Positions 1 to 6,295 of a stretch of DNA of 11,362 nt are shown here, piece after piece. Source of the DNA: Alistipes sp. UBA943. Lineage in GTDB: Bacteria > Bacteroidota > Bacteroidia > Bacteroidales > Rikenellaceae. Positions within the stretch are counted from its first letter, which is position 1; every line of letters begins with the position of its first letter. A program made the translations under genes and the position numbers. The stretch lies in NCBI GenBank assembly GCA_002293345.1, contig DBDB01000072.1:995-12356 (forward strand). Direction: 5' to 3'. The notes under the pieces are model-generated. The model did not search any database. It worked only from the letters and a program-made list of their open reading frames with translations, and had not been told where the DNA came from.

Positions 1-1442
1 AGCCGCTCCTCGCCACGCCGCACGCTGGCCCAGCGTGACAACGTCGCCACGGCATCCGCACCGCGGGTGGTGAAATCACGCGTCAGGCGACGCAGCAGGC
101 GGTTGTCCGACGTGGCGATACGCGACGCGTTGTCCAGTGCCACCGACGTGAAACACGACACGTAGGCCTTGAATTTCTGTGCCTCCGGGATGCTCGGCGT
201 CAGGGCGGGGTTCAGCCCGTGGATACCTTCCACGATCAGGATCGAACGGTCGTTCAGTTGCAACGGCGATTCGTGCCACTGACGCGTGCCGGTAATGAAA
301 TCGTAACGCGGGATCGTGCAGCTGTCACCACACAGCAACCGTTGCAAGTCGCGGTTGAAAAGCTCGATGTCGATCGCTTCCAGTGCCTCGTAATCGTACT
401 CCCCATGCTCATCGAGCGGTGTGCGTTCGCGGTCCACGAAATAGTCGTCCAACGACACGGCAATCGGCCGCAACCCCAGGATACGCAACTGTATGCCGAG
501 ACGTTTGGCGAATGTCGTTTTGCCGCTCGACGAAGGTCCCGATACCAGCACCAACCGCACCCCCTGCTCCTTATGCACCCGACAAATGTGGTGTGCAATG
601 TTGGCCAGTTTATTCTCATGGAACGCCTCCGCCACCTTGATCAACTCGCCCGCGTGTCCCGACAGGACGTTCTCGTTCAGGCGTCCCACGGTAGGTACAC
701 CCATGATCTCGACCCACTCCTGATATTCACGGAAAATATCGAACATCTTCTCCTGATTCACGTTCTTCTGCAACTCCGTAGGGTTGCCGCGCAACGGAAG
801 CGCGATCACGAAACCTTTATAGTAAGGACGCAGCTCGAACAGCGGCGTGTAGCCCGTCGAGGGGGCAAGGGCGCCGAAAAAGTAACCCGGAAGTCCGTCC
901 AGGTCGTACACCTTGCTATACAGACGCGGGTGTGAATCCAGCAGGGCGACTTTGTCGTCGAATCCCGATGCTTCGTAACGTTGGCGCACCTCCGACGTGA
1001 GGATCTTCTCGCTGCGGATGGGACGGTCGGCCGCCACGATTGCGTGCATCCGTTTGCGGAGCCGTTCCAGTTCGCGGGCCGGGATCTTTTTCTGTACCGG
1101 TGCGGTGGAGTCCACCTCGCAATAGAATCCGCTGGCGCCCATCGAATGACGGATGTGGAGCGTATGTTCGGGGAAGAGGTCGCGAACGGCACGTTGCAAA
1201 ATGAACGAAATAGTCCGCTGGTATATGCGCACCCCCTCGAACTGCGAAAGGTCTATAAAACGCACCGTGGCGGGATTGTAGAGCCGTACGCCGAGTTCTT
1301 TGGTACGATTGTTGACGGTGGCACCCAGGAAGCGGCGGTCGTGGTCGAGCCCCTGAATTGATAACAATTCCAAAAGAGAGATTCCCTCTTTTGTTTCTAT
1401 CTTTGTCTCGGCCCCATCGGCCCCTTTGCAGATGATTTCCAT
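1..1442 (-). CDS. Nucleoside (uridine-type) kinase with N-terminal TGS/ThrRS-like region, 3' end cut off by window
   Basis: The frame is open from the ATG at 1442 to the window edge, giving 480 codons with no stop, so the C-terminus is missing. The predicted role is cytoplasmic phosphorylation of a nucleoside such as uridine with a nucleoside triphosphate (pyrimidine salvage). Residues 1-60 resemble a TGS domain, and about 60-250 resemble the second additional domain of threonyl-tRNA synthetase. The P-loop kinase domain starts near 295: Walker A GPSSSGKTT at 302-310, LDDYF at 331-335, PRYDF at 378-382 and VEGIHGLN at 404-411, all typical of uridine kinase/phosphoribulokinase folds. This fusion is common in Bacteroidota. 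The start was chosen because homology begins there; a longer overlapping frame at 916-1500 has no recognisable protein. The gene is divergent from the 5'-nucleotidase, 35 bp away. The exact nucleoside specificity is not visible. Confidence 0.9.
   Translation of the reverse strand, partial: MEIICKGADGAETKIETKEGISLLELLSIQGLDHDRRFLGATVNNRTKELGVRLYNPATVRFIDLSQFEGVRIYQRTISFILQRAVRDLFPEHTLHIRHSMGASGFYCEVDSTAPVQKKIPARELERLRKRMHAIVAADRPIRSEKILTSEVRQRYEASGFDDKVALLDSHPRLYSKVYDLDGLPGYFFGALAPSTGYTPLFELRPYYKGFVIALPLRGNPTELQKNVNQEKMFDIFREYQEWVEIMGVPTVGRLNENVLSGHAGELIKVAEAFHENKLANIAHHICRVHKEQGVRLVLVSGPSSSGKTTFAKRLGIQLRILGLRPIAVSLDDYFVDRERTPLDEHGEYDYEALEAIDIELFNRDLQRLLCGDSCTIPRYDFITGTRQWHESPLQLNDRSILIVEGIHGLNPALTPSIPEAQKFKAYVSCFTSVALDNASRIATSDNRLLRRLTRDFTTRGADAVATLSRWASVRRGEER
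1371..1393. repeat. 8-bp inverted repeat beside a candidate promoter box
   Basis: CAAAAGAG (1371-1378) and CTCTTTTG (1386-1393) form a perfect inverted repeat with a 7-nt spacer. It lies inside the first 25 codons of the kinase and ends 4 bp before a TATCTTTG box that faces the nucleotidase. It could be an operator or simply a coding coincidence. Confidence 0.3.
1398..1405 (+). promoter_or_regulatory. Candidate -7 box (TATCTTTG) for the 5'-nucleotidase
   Basis: TATCTTTG matches the Bacteroidota -7 consensus TAnnTTTG exactly. Transcription would start near 1411 and give a leader of about 67 nt before the ATG at 1478. No TTTG -33 element is present at the expected distance, so support rests on the -7 box alone. 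The box lies within the 5' end of the divergent kinase gene. Confidence 0.35.
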
Positions 1443-1450
1443 AGAGCACG

Positions 1451-1458
1451 TAAAGATA
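1451..1458 (-). promoter_or_regulatory. Weak candidate -7 box (TATCTTTA) for the nucleoside kinase
   Basis: On the minus strand the 35-bp divergent spacer contains TATCTTTA, one mismatch from TAnnTTTG, ending 8 nt before the kinase ATG. If used, the mRNA would have almost no leader. The -33 region is only T-rich, with no clear TTTG, so this is tentative. Confidence 0.25.
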
Positions 1459-1477
1459 AATAAAATTCTTGTAAAAC

Positions 1478-2809
1478 ATGAAAAAACTATTATTCCTCAT
1501 TTGTCTCTTGCCGTTGAGTTTGTGGGCACGCGAAACGGCGGCACGTCAAACCAAAGTGGCGATCCTATCCACGAATGATATCCATGCGCAGATACAGCAC
1601 TTTCCGCAATTTGCCACCGCCGTAGAGTTGTGTCGCGATACGATTCCCGTGATCCTCGTCGATGCGGGGGATCGGTGGACCGGCAATGTCTATGTGGATC
1701 GCTCGCCGGGGCGTCTGCCGATCATCGAGCTGATGAACAAGATCGGTTACGATGCCGCGACGCTCGGCAACCACGAGTTCGATGAGGGCGAAGGTACCCT
1801 CCACCGGTCGATGGCCGCGGCGAAGTTCCCCATCCTGTGTGCCAATATGGAGGGCGAGGCGTCGCATACCTACATCACGCGTGACGGTGTGCGATTCGGT
1901 GTGGTGAGCGTGGTGACGAATCACGACGGAGGGCATCCCGTGGGTAACGAGGCTGTGTATGCCGGTATGACCTTCACCGATCCCGTCGAGTCGCTCGTCG
2001 AACACCAATGGGTCGCCAATGACGAACCCGCCTGTGCCATGCTCATCGGTCTGGCGCACATGGATCAGCACTATGTCCAGGAGGCTGCGCGCAAGGCACC
2101 GCGTTACGACCTGATCGTCGGAGGGCATGATCACAAGGAGTATATCGAGCGTATCGGGCGCACGTACTGCACGGAGACGGGGTGTAATCTGAATAACGTC
2201 GGGGTGTGTATCGTGACGTTCGAGCAGGGAGTGTTGGCCAATATGGAGTGTCGCAATGTGCCCACGGCCGGGTACGAGGCCCATCCGGAATACCAGGTGA
2301 TGGTGGATCGTTATTTCGACAATCCGGAGTTGAGCGCCGTCATCGGACACCTGCACACGTCGCTCGATAAACAAGGGGTGACGATGCTGATGCTGGAATC
2401 CATTCGTGAGCGTGCCAAGGCCGATGCGGCGTTCTATCACGGGGGCGGCGTGCGTCTCGATTCATTGGCTGCGGGAGATGTCCACCGTGCCGATATGTAC
2501 AACCTCGAACCGTTCAGCTCCACCATCGCCACGGCACGTATGACCCCCGCACAGATGCGCCGCGCGATCCTCGCACGTCCGAACAGTACCTTCACCAGTG
2601 TGCCGCATGAGTTGGTGCGCGATACGTTCGGGCATGTCGTCGATGTGCGGTTCCCGACACTCAAAGAGGGCCGCAAGTACCGCGTGGCGATGGGTGACTA
2701 CATGTTCAACAAGCAACCCGGGTTGGAATACACGCAAGGGAAAGTGCGCGACTGGCTCATCACCGATGCGCTGGAAACCTACGTAACGAAATATTACAGA
2801 GGCTATTAA
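1478..2809 (+). CDS. Secreted 5'-nucleotidase / calcineurin-like metallophosphatase
   Basis: This 443-residue protein is predicted to hydrolyse nucleotides or related phosphoesters outside the cytoplasm using a two-metal centre. It begins with a Sec signal peptide (MKK followed by a hydrophobic run to about residue 16; likely cleavage near LWA-RE). Metal-ligand motifs are intact: TNDIHA (32-37), DAGD (62-65), GNHEFD (97-102), GLAH (191-194) and GGHDH (215-219). The C-terminal 5'-nucleotidase domain follows from about 280, with GGGVR (322-326), an NLEPF segment (342-346) and MGDYMF plus a downstream Tyr near 405-418, where the family usually has its substrate-binding aromatics. It is shorter than E. 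coli UshA (about 550 residues). The position before GGGVR is His rather than the usual Asn. The start codon follows A/T-rich sequence with no Shine-Dalgarno motif. The true substrate is not determined by the sequence. Confidence 0.9.
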   Translation: MKKLLFLICLLPLSLWARETAARQTKVAILSTNDIHAQIQHFPQFATAVELCRDTIPVILVDAGDRWTGNVYVDRSPGRLPIIELMNKIGYDAATLGNHEFDEGEGTLHRSMAAAKFPILCANMEGEASHTYITRDGVRFGVVSVVTNHDGGHPVGNEAVYAGMTFTDPVESLVEHQWVANDEPACAMLIGLAHMDQHYVQEAARKAPRYDLIVGGHDHKEYIERIGRTYCTETGCNLNNVGVCIVTFEQGVLANMECRNVPTAGYEAHPEYQVMVDRYFDNPELSAVIGHLHTSLDKQGVTMLMLESIRERAKADAAFYHGGGVRLDSLAAGDVHRADMYNLEPFSSTIATARMTPAQMRRAILARPNSTFTSVPHELVRDTFGHVVDVRFPTLKEGRKYRVAMGDYMFNKQPGLEYTQGKVRDWLITDALETYVTKYYRGY

Positions 2810-2821
2810 CGAAGGTCTCGT

Positions 2822-2851
2822 TTTGCAGGTTTAAAATAAATTCGTATCTTG
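2822..2851 (+). promoter_or_regulatory. Bacteroidota-type promoter for rpsA
   Basis: TTTG at 2822-2825, a 19-bp spacer, then TATCTTG at 2845-2851. This fits the -33 TTTG / -7 TAnnTTTG layout with one T missing in the -7 box. Transcription would start near 2856-2859, giving a leader of about 90 nt. The site is 12 bp after the stop of the nucleotidase gene. Confidence 0.6.
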
Positions 2852-2892
2852 TCGCCCCATTTGCGTGTGATTCGCATCCGGGGCGATTTTTT
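2852..2892 (+). terminator. Hairpin plus T6, terminator of the nucleotidase gene overlapping the rpsA start site
   Basis: TCGCCCC (2852-2858) pairs with GGGGCGA (2880-2886), with an inner TGCG/CGCA stem (2862-2865 with 2873-2876), followed directly by six T (2887-2892). The 5' arm abuts the predicted rpsA -7 box, so transcripts begun there would lack most of that arm. The hairpin would then act mainly on read-through from the nucleotidase. A role as an rpsA leader attenuator is the alternative. Confidence 0.6.
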
Positions 2893-2947
2893 GACACATG
2901 TAGCACATTTATCAACCTTTAACGAGCGATTGTATCGCACAAAATCT

Positions 2948-4741
2948 ATGCAAGAAGCAACAAACAGATCCGTACCCAACGACCAGTTCGATTGGAATGC
3001 CTATGAGAATGACCTCGCCGTATACGACAAGGACAAACAGGCCATCACCGAAGAGTATGACAAAACACTCTCCAACGTCTCATCCAACGAAGTGATCGAA
3101 GGTACCATCACCGCCATGAGCAAACGCGACGTCGTGGTCAACATCGGTTACAAAAGCGAAGGCATTATTCCGATCTCGGAGTTCCGCTACGATCCCGACC
3201 TGAAAGTGGGCGATAAAGTGGAGGTGTATGTGGAATCCGCCGAGGATAAGAGCGGCCAGCTCGCGCTGTCGCACAAAAAAGCACGTCAGCTCAAATCGTG
3301 GGATCGTGTCAACGAGGCGTTGGAGAAGGACGAAATCATCAAGGGTTACATCAAGTGCCGCACGAAGGGCGGTATGATCGTCGACGTGTTCGGTATCGAG
3401 GCGTTCCTCCCCGGTTCGCAGATCGACGTGAAACCCATCCGCGATTACGATATCTATGTCGATAAGACCATGGAGTTCAAGGTGGTGAAGATCAACCAGG
3501 AGTTCCGCAACGTCGTTGTGTCGCACAAGGCGCTCATCGAGGCCGAGTTGGAGGCACAAAAAGAGGTGATCATGTCGAAACTCGAAAAGGGACAGATCCT
3601 CGAGGGTTCCGTGAAGAATATCACCACGTACGGCGTGTTCGTCGACCTGGGCGGTGTGGATGGTTTGATCCATATCACGGACCTCTCATGGGGCCGCGTG
3701 ACGCATCCCGAGGAGATCGTGTCGCTGGACGAGAAGATCAAGGTCGTGATCCTCGATTTCGATGACACGAAGAAACGTATCGCGTTGGGTCTGAAGCAGT
3801 TGGCGCCCCACCCATGGGAAGCCCTCGACACGAATCTCAAAGTGGGTGACAAGGTGAAGGGCAAGGTCGTTGTGATGGCCGATTACGGTGCGTTCGTCGA
3901 GATCGCTCCCGGTGTGGAGGGCCTCATCCACGTGTCCGAAATGTCGTGGAGCCAGCACCTGCGCTCGGCTCAGGATTTCCTCAAAGTGGGTGACGAAGTG
4001 GAGGCTGTGATCCTGACGTTGGACCGCAACGAACGTAAAATGTCGCTCGGCATCAAACAGTTGGCTCCCGATCCATGGGCCGATATCGAGACCAAATATC
4101 CCGTTGGCACGAAAACCACTGCCAAGGTGCGTAACTTTACCAATTTCGGTGTGTTCGTGGAGCTGGAAGAGGGTATCGACGGATTGATCCATATCTCAGA
4201 CCTGAGCTGGACCAAAAAGATCAAACACCCCAGTGAGTTTACGTCCGTGGGGGATAAGATCGAGGTGATGGTGTTGGAGGTCGATAAGGAGAACCGCCGT
4301 TTGAGCCTCGGACACAAGCAGTTGGAGGAAAACCCATGGAACGAGTTCGAGCATCAGTATGCCGTCGATACGATCCATGAGGGTACCATCACAGAGCTCA
4401 ATGACAAAGGTGCCGTGGTGTCGCTGGCCGAGAACATCGAGGGATTTGCCCCCGCGCGTCAGCTCGCCAAAGAGGACGGTACGACCGCCAAGATGGGTGA
4501 GACGTTGAAGTTCAAGGTGATCGAGTTCTCGAAAGCGACCAAGCGTATCGTGCTGTCGCACACCCGTCTCTTCGAGGAGGCCAAACGTGCCGAACGTGAT
4601 GCCGATTTTGCCGAACGTAAAGCCTCTGCAGAGTCCACAGCGTCGTCCGTCAAGAAGCTCAACGCATCGAACGAGAAAACAACCTTAGGTGATCTTGCCG
4701 GTTTGGCTGCTCTGAAGGAGAAAATGGAACGCGGCGAGTAA
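2948..4741 (+). CDS. rpsA: 30S ribosomal protein S1
   Basis: This 597-residue protein has six S1 (OB-fold) RNA-binding domains, at about 47-112, 128-195, 214-283, 299-370, 385-457 and 473-540. The later ones carry the familiar GVFV.L..G..GLIHI.DLSW pattern (229-248, 400-421). It binds mRNA on the small subunit and supports initiation, which matters in Bacteroidota where Shine-Dalgarno pairing is little used. The C-terminal 55 residues are charged and low in complexity. An in-frame TTG at 2849 would add 33 residues, but these look unlike S1 and would be encoded across the promoter and terminator hairpin, so the ATG at 2948 is chosen. The gene appears monocistronic, with its own promoter upstream and a strong terminator 17 bp after the stop. 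No frameshift or missing domain was seen. Confidence 0.97.
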   Translation: MQEATNRSVPNDQFDWNAYENDLAVYDKDKQAITEEYDKTLSNVSSNEVIEGTITAMSKRDVVVNIGYKSEGIIPISEFRYDPDLKVGDKVEVYVESAEDKSGQLALSHKKARQLKSWDRVNEALEKDEIIKGYIKCRTKGGMIVDVFGIEAFLPGSQIDVKPIRDYDIYVDKTMEFKVVKINQEFRNVVVSHKALIEAELEAQKEVIMSKLEKGQILEGSVKNITTYGVFVDLGGVDGLIHITDLSWGRVTHPEEIVSLDEKIKVVILDFDDTKKRIALGLKQLAPHPWEALDTNLKVGDKVKGKVVVMADYGAFVEIAPGVEGLIHVSEMSWSQHLRSAQDFLKVGDEVEAVILTLDRNERKMSLGIKQLAPDPWADIETKYPVGTKTTAKVRNFTNFGVFVELEEGIDGLIHISDLSWTKKIKHPSEFTSVGDKIEVMVLEVDKENRRLSLGHKQLEENPWNEFEHQYAVDTIHEGTITELNDKGAVVSLAENIEGFAPARQLAKEDGTTAKMGETLKFKVIEFSKATKRIVLSHTRLFEEAKRAERDADFAERKASAESTASSVKKLNASNEKTTLGDLAGLAALKEKMERGE

Positions 4742-4757
4742 ATTTACACGTTTCGCT

Positions 4758-4805
4758 AAAACAGAAGATCCCCGCTCTATGAGCGGGGATCTTCTGTTTT
4801 TCTTT
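4758..4805 (+). terminator. Strong intrinsic terminator of rpsA
   Basis: A perfect 20-bp stem (4758-4777 with 4781-4800) closes a 3-nt TAT loop. Its G/C-rich core is GATCCCCGCTC, and it ends in a T-rich tail (4797-4808). The 5' arm begins AAAACA, so the structure could also stop minus-strand transcripts. Confidence 0.93.
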
Positions 4806-5019
4806 TTCTAAAACCTTTTTTCTTTTCTAAGACCTTCGCTTTTTTGGAAAAAAGCGAAACCAAAAAACTTCGAGAGATACTGTCGTATCTCCATACTTTG
4901 CGCGCGGACAAACGCTTTCAGCATTTCTGTTCGTTTAGCGTGTAGGTTCTTTCGTGAACAAGCTCCCATCGAACCTCCCCGCCAAACGAACGAGCTCCTT
5001 CGGAGCTCTTGTCCCCGCG
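4801..5019 (+). repeat. Hairpin-dense intergenic element, copy 1
   Basis: No credible gene lies here. In order: a pyrimidine-rich tract (4797-4830); palindrome TTCGCTTTTTT/AAAAAAGCGAA (4835-4858); ACCAAAAAACT (4859-4869); ACTTCGA (4867-4873); hairpin GAGATAC-TGTC-GTATCTC (4874-4891); TACTTTGCGCGC (4894-4905); an 11-bp long-range stem with one mismatch (4901-4911 with 5009-5019); GTTCTTTCGTGAAC (4946-4959); and hairpin GAGCTCC-TTC-GGAGCTC (4992-5008) just inside the closing arm. The same order of motifs recurs at 8939-9169, so this looks like a diverged member of a structured repeat family. Whether it acts as RNA or DNA is unknown. Confidence 0.55.
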
Positions 5020-5069
5020 ACAACAAATCTTCCCTAACTCCCTGAAAAACCGCTTCCCTCGTAAAACAA

Positions 5070-5103
5070 GTTTTCGATTTTGGCTAAAGCCAAAATCGAA
5101 AAC
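5070..5103. repeat. Perfect 34-nt palindrome
   Basis: Two 16-nt arms (5070-5085 and 5088-5103) are exact inverted copies around AA, with core TCGATTTTGGCT / AGCCAAAATCGA. On the minus strand it is followed by TTGTTTTACG, so it could help stop transcription arriving from the methyltransferase side. It may also belong to the neighbouring repeats. Confidence 0.6.
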
Positions 5104-5125
5104 GAAATAAAATCACCCTCCCCCT

Positions 5126-5148
5126 GGGGAGGGGGCAGGGGGTGGGGG
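5126..5148 (+). other. G-quadruplex motif, very short loops
   Basis: The run G4-A-G5-CA-G5-T-G5 at 5126-5148 has four G tracts separated by loops of 1, 2 and 1 nt, the arrangement expected to fold most stably. The first tract can instead pair with the C-rich repeat end (5116-5124), so hairpin and quadruplex would compete. Confidence 0.6.
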
Positions 5149-5295
5149 AATGGAAGGTGAGCGAAGCGCGGCAAGCCGGGTTGGCGAGTGAGAGTGTTAT
5201 GAGTCTCGCCAATCCCTTCAACTCTTCGCCGATGGCGAAGCCCGGCGAAGCAGCAGCTTCGCTGCTGCCAAGCGGGGGCGTCAGCCACCGATTGC

Positions 5296-5320
5296 GGGAG
5301 GGGGTTCGTAAGGGGGAGGG
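5296..5320 (+). other. Second G-quadruplex motif at the other end of the element
   Basis: G3-A-G5, a 7-nt loop (5305-5311), then G5-A-G3 on the same strand. The last two tracts can instead pair with CCCTCCCC (5324-5331) as an 8-bp hairpin with a TGT loop. Confidence 0.45.
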
Positions 5321-5342
5321 TGTCCCTCCCCAACTATAATAA

Positions 5343-5357
5343 GCTTTTCAAAAAAGC
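5343..5357 (-). terminator. Possible weak terminator after the methyltransferase
   Basis: Reading the minus strand, a GCTTTT-TTG-AAAAGC hairpin lies 17 nt after the methyltransferase stop and is followed by TTATTATAG. The stem is only 6 bp and A/T-rich, so this is a weak call. The G/C-rich hairpin at 5313-5331 or the palindrome at 5070-5103 could be the real end of the operon. Confidence 0.3.
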
Positions 5358-5374
5358 GGCTGTTGCGACAAAAG

Positions 5375-6094
5375 TTACTTTTTGACGATCCAGAGGTCGT
5401 TGGGGATTGTCGTGACGGTGAATCCGGCGGCACGTAACCGGTCGATGTAGTCGCGACCGCACACACGACGGTGGTCGTACTGACCAAAAAGGCGGGTGCG
5501 TTCCACAGGATCGGTGATGGTGTCGTCCTCATAAGTGACGTCGCGTGTCGTGTCGAGAGGCACGGAAATGACGCCCCAGCCGCCCGGACGTAATACACGA
5601 TACAGCTCGCGCAGCGCCTGACGGTCGTCCGCGACATGTTCCAAAAGATGGTTGCAGATAATGACGTCGAACGATGCGTCGGAGAGCGGGATCTGTTGCA
5701 CGTCGAAATGCAGATCGGCCAACGGGCTTTCGAGATCCGCGGTGACGTAACGATCGGGATGGGCCTTATAATGCTTGCGCAGGGGACGCCTCAACGATAC
5801 CTCGGGGGCGATGTGGAGCAGGTGCGGATGGGCTGTAAGGAGGTCGGTGTTGTGAGTGAGGTGCAACCATAGCGTTCGATGGCGCTCCAAGGATAAACAG
5901 TTGGGACACAGTGCATTGGGGCGTAGGTCGACATATCCGTACGGCAGGAACTTGCGGCGTCGGCAGCCGCAAATCGGGCACTCCACCCCGCTCCCCCAAT
6001 AGAAGAGTCCCACGACAGGTACCGTCCAACCTGCCACGCGTTGCAACAACGGACGCGGCACGTGATTCAGCAGCCAGCGGATTAAGCGTTTCAT
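5375..6094 (-). CDS. Class I SAM-dependent methyltransferase with N-terminal zinc-ribbon-like cysteines
   Basis: This 239-residue protein is predicted to be a soluble methyltransferase of the Methyltransf_11 type. A basic, partly hydrophobic N-terminus is followed by two CxxC pairs, C39/C42 (CPIC) and C63/C66 (CPNC), which probably bind zinc. The Rossmann core follows: a divergent motif I (LLHIAPE, 92-98), acidic D120 after strand 2 (VTADLE), a PLSDASFDVIICNHLLEHV segment (136-154) and LRPGGWGVISVPL (168-180). Motif I lacks the usual DxGxGxG glycines. Its start overlaps the xseB stop as ATGA (6091-6094), implying translational coupling as the last gene of the prfA operon. The substrate is unknown; nothing in the sequence ties it to DNA repair or release factors. 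Confidence 0.85.
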   Translation of the reverse strand: MKRLIRWLLNHVPRPLLQRVAGWTVPVVGLFYWGSGVECPICGCRRRKFLPYGYVDLRPNALCPNCLSLERHRTLWLHLTHNTDLLTAHPHLLHIAPEVSLRRPLRKHYKAHPDRYVTADLESPLADLHFDVQQIPLSDASFDVIICNHLLEHVADDRQALRELYRVLRPGGWGVISVPLDTTRDVTYEDDTITDPVERTRLFGQYDHRRVCGRDYIDRLRAAGFTVTTIPNDLWIVKK

Positions 6095-6285
6095 TCGGAT
6101 GTTTCGGTGTCGATACGTTGTAGCTCCTCTTCGGTCTTCATGAGGCGCGTGCGGCAGTGGGTGATGAGTTCCGTGGCACGTTGCACCTGCGCCGTCAGTT
6201 CGTCCACACTCATCCGGTCGCGGCGAAAACGATCCAGGATCTGTTCGATCTCGGCCATCGCATCGCTATAAGTCATGTTCTCCAT
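6091..6285 (-). CDS. xseB: Exodeoxyribonuclease VII small subunit
   Basis: A 64-residue, largely helical protein, within the usual XseB range of about 60-80. The pattern MTYSDAMAEIEQILDRF, then VDELTAQVQRATELITHCRTRL, is typical of the family. It binds the XseA C-terminal helices in cytoplasmic exonuclease VII, which degrades single-stranded DNA. The frame could start at 6369, but that would add 28 Arg/Ser-rich residues overlapping the upstream gene. Starting at 6285 leaves a 10-nt gap and matches the family; the Met at 6276 is also possible. Unusually, one gene separates it from xseA. Confidence 0.88.
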   Translation of the reverse strand: MENMTYSDAMAEIEQILDRFRRDRMSVDELTAQVQRATELITHCRTRLMKTEEELQRIDTETSE

Positions 6286-6295
6286 GTGTCGGTTT

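Larger units (their letters stand above)
5114..5322. mobile_element. 209-bp G/C-rich element with 12-bp terminal inverted repeats (MITE/REP-like)
   Basis: CACCCTCCCCCT at 5114-5125 is exactly inverted as AGGGGGAGGGTG at 5311-5322. Inside are further hairpins: GGGTTGGCGAG with CTCGCCAATCC (5178-5188 with 5205-5215, one G-T pair), CTTCGCC-GAT-GGCGAAG (5224-5240) and GCAGCAGC-TTC-GCTGCTGC (5250-5268). A reading frame across it gives low-complexity peptide with HPLPPPQGEG, a pattern I associate with translated interspersed repeats rather than proteins. No target-site duplication is evident and no transposase is encoded, so mobility is an inference. Confidence 0.5.

Noticed and set aside
219..935. 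Long plus-strand open frame of 238 codons opposite the kinase
   Set aside because: It lies antisense to a gene with clear kinase motifs, and its peptide has no recognisable domain.
916..1500. Minus-strand open frame of 194 codons starting upstream of the kinase ATG
   Set aside because: It is out of frame with the kinase. The kinase frame carries the conserved N-terminal domain over the same bases.
2849..2947. In-frame 33-residue N-terminal extension of rpsA from a TTG
   Set aside because: It would span the promoter -7 box and terminator hairpin, and the residues do not resemble S1.
3600..4330. Imperfect direct repeats in rpsA
   Set aside because: They are the tandem S1 domains themselves, expected for this gene.
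5034..5333. Minus-strand frame of 99 codons containing HPLPPPQGEG
   Set aside because: It covers the terminal-repeat element and hairpins; the composition is that of a translated repeat, not a protein.
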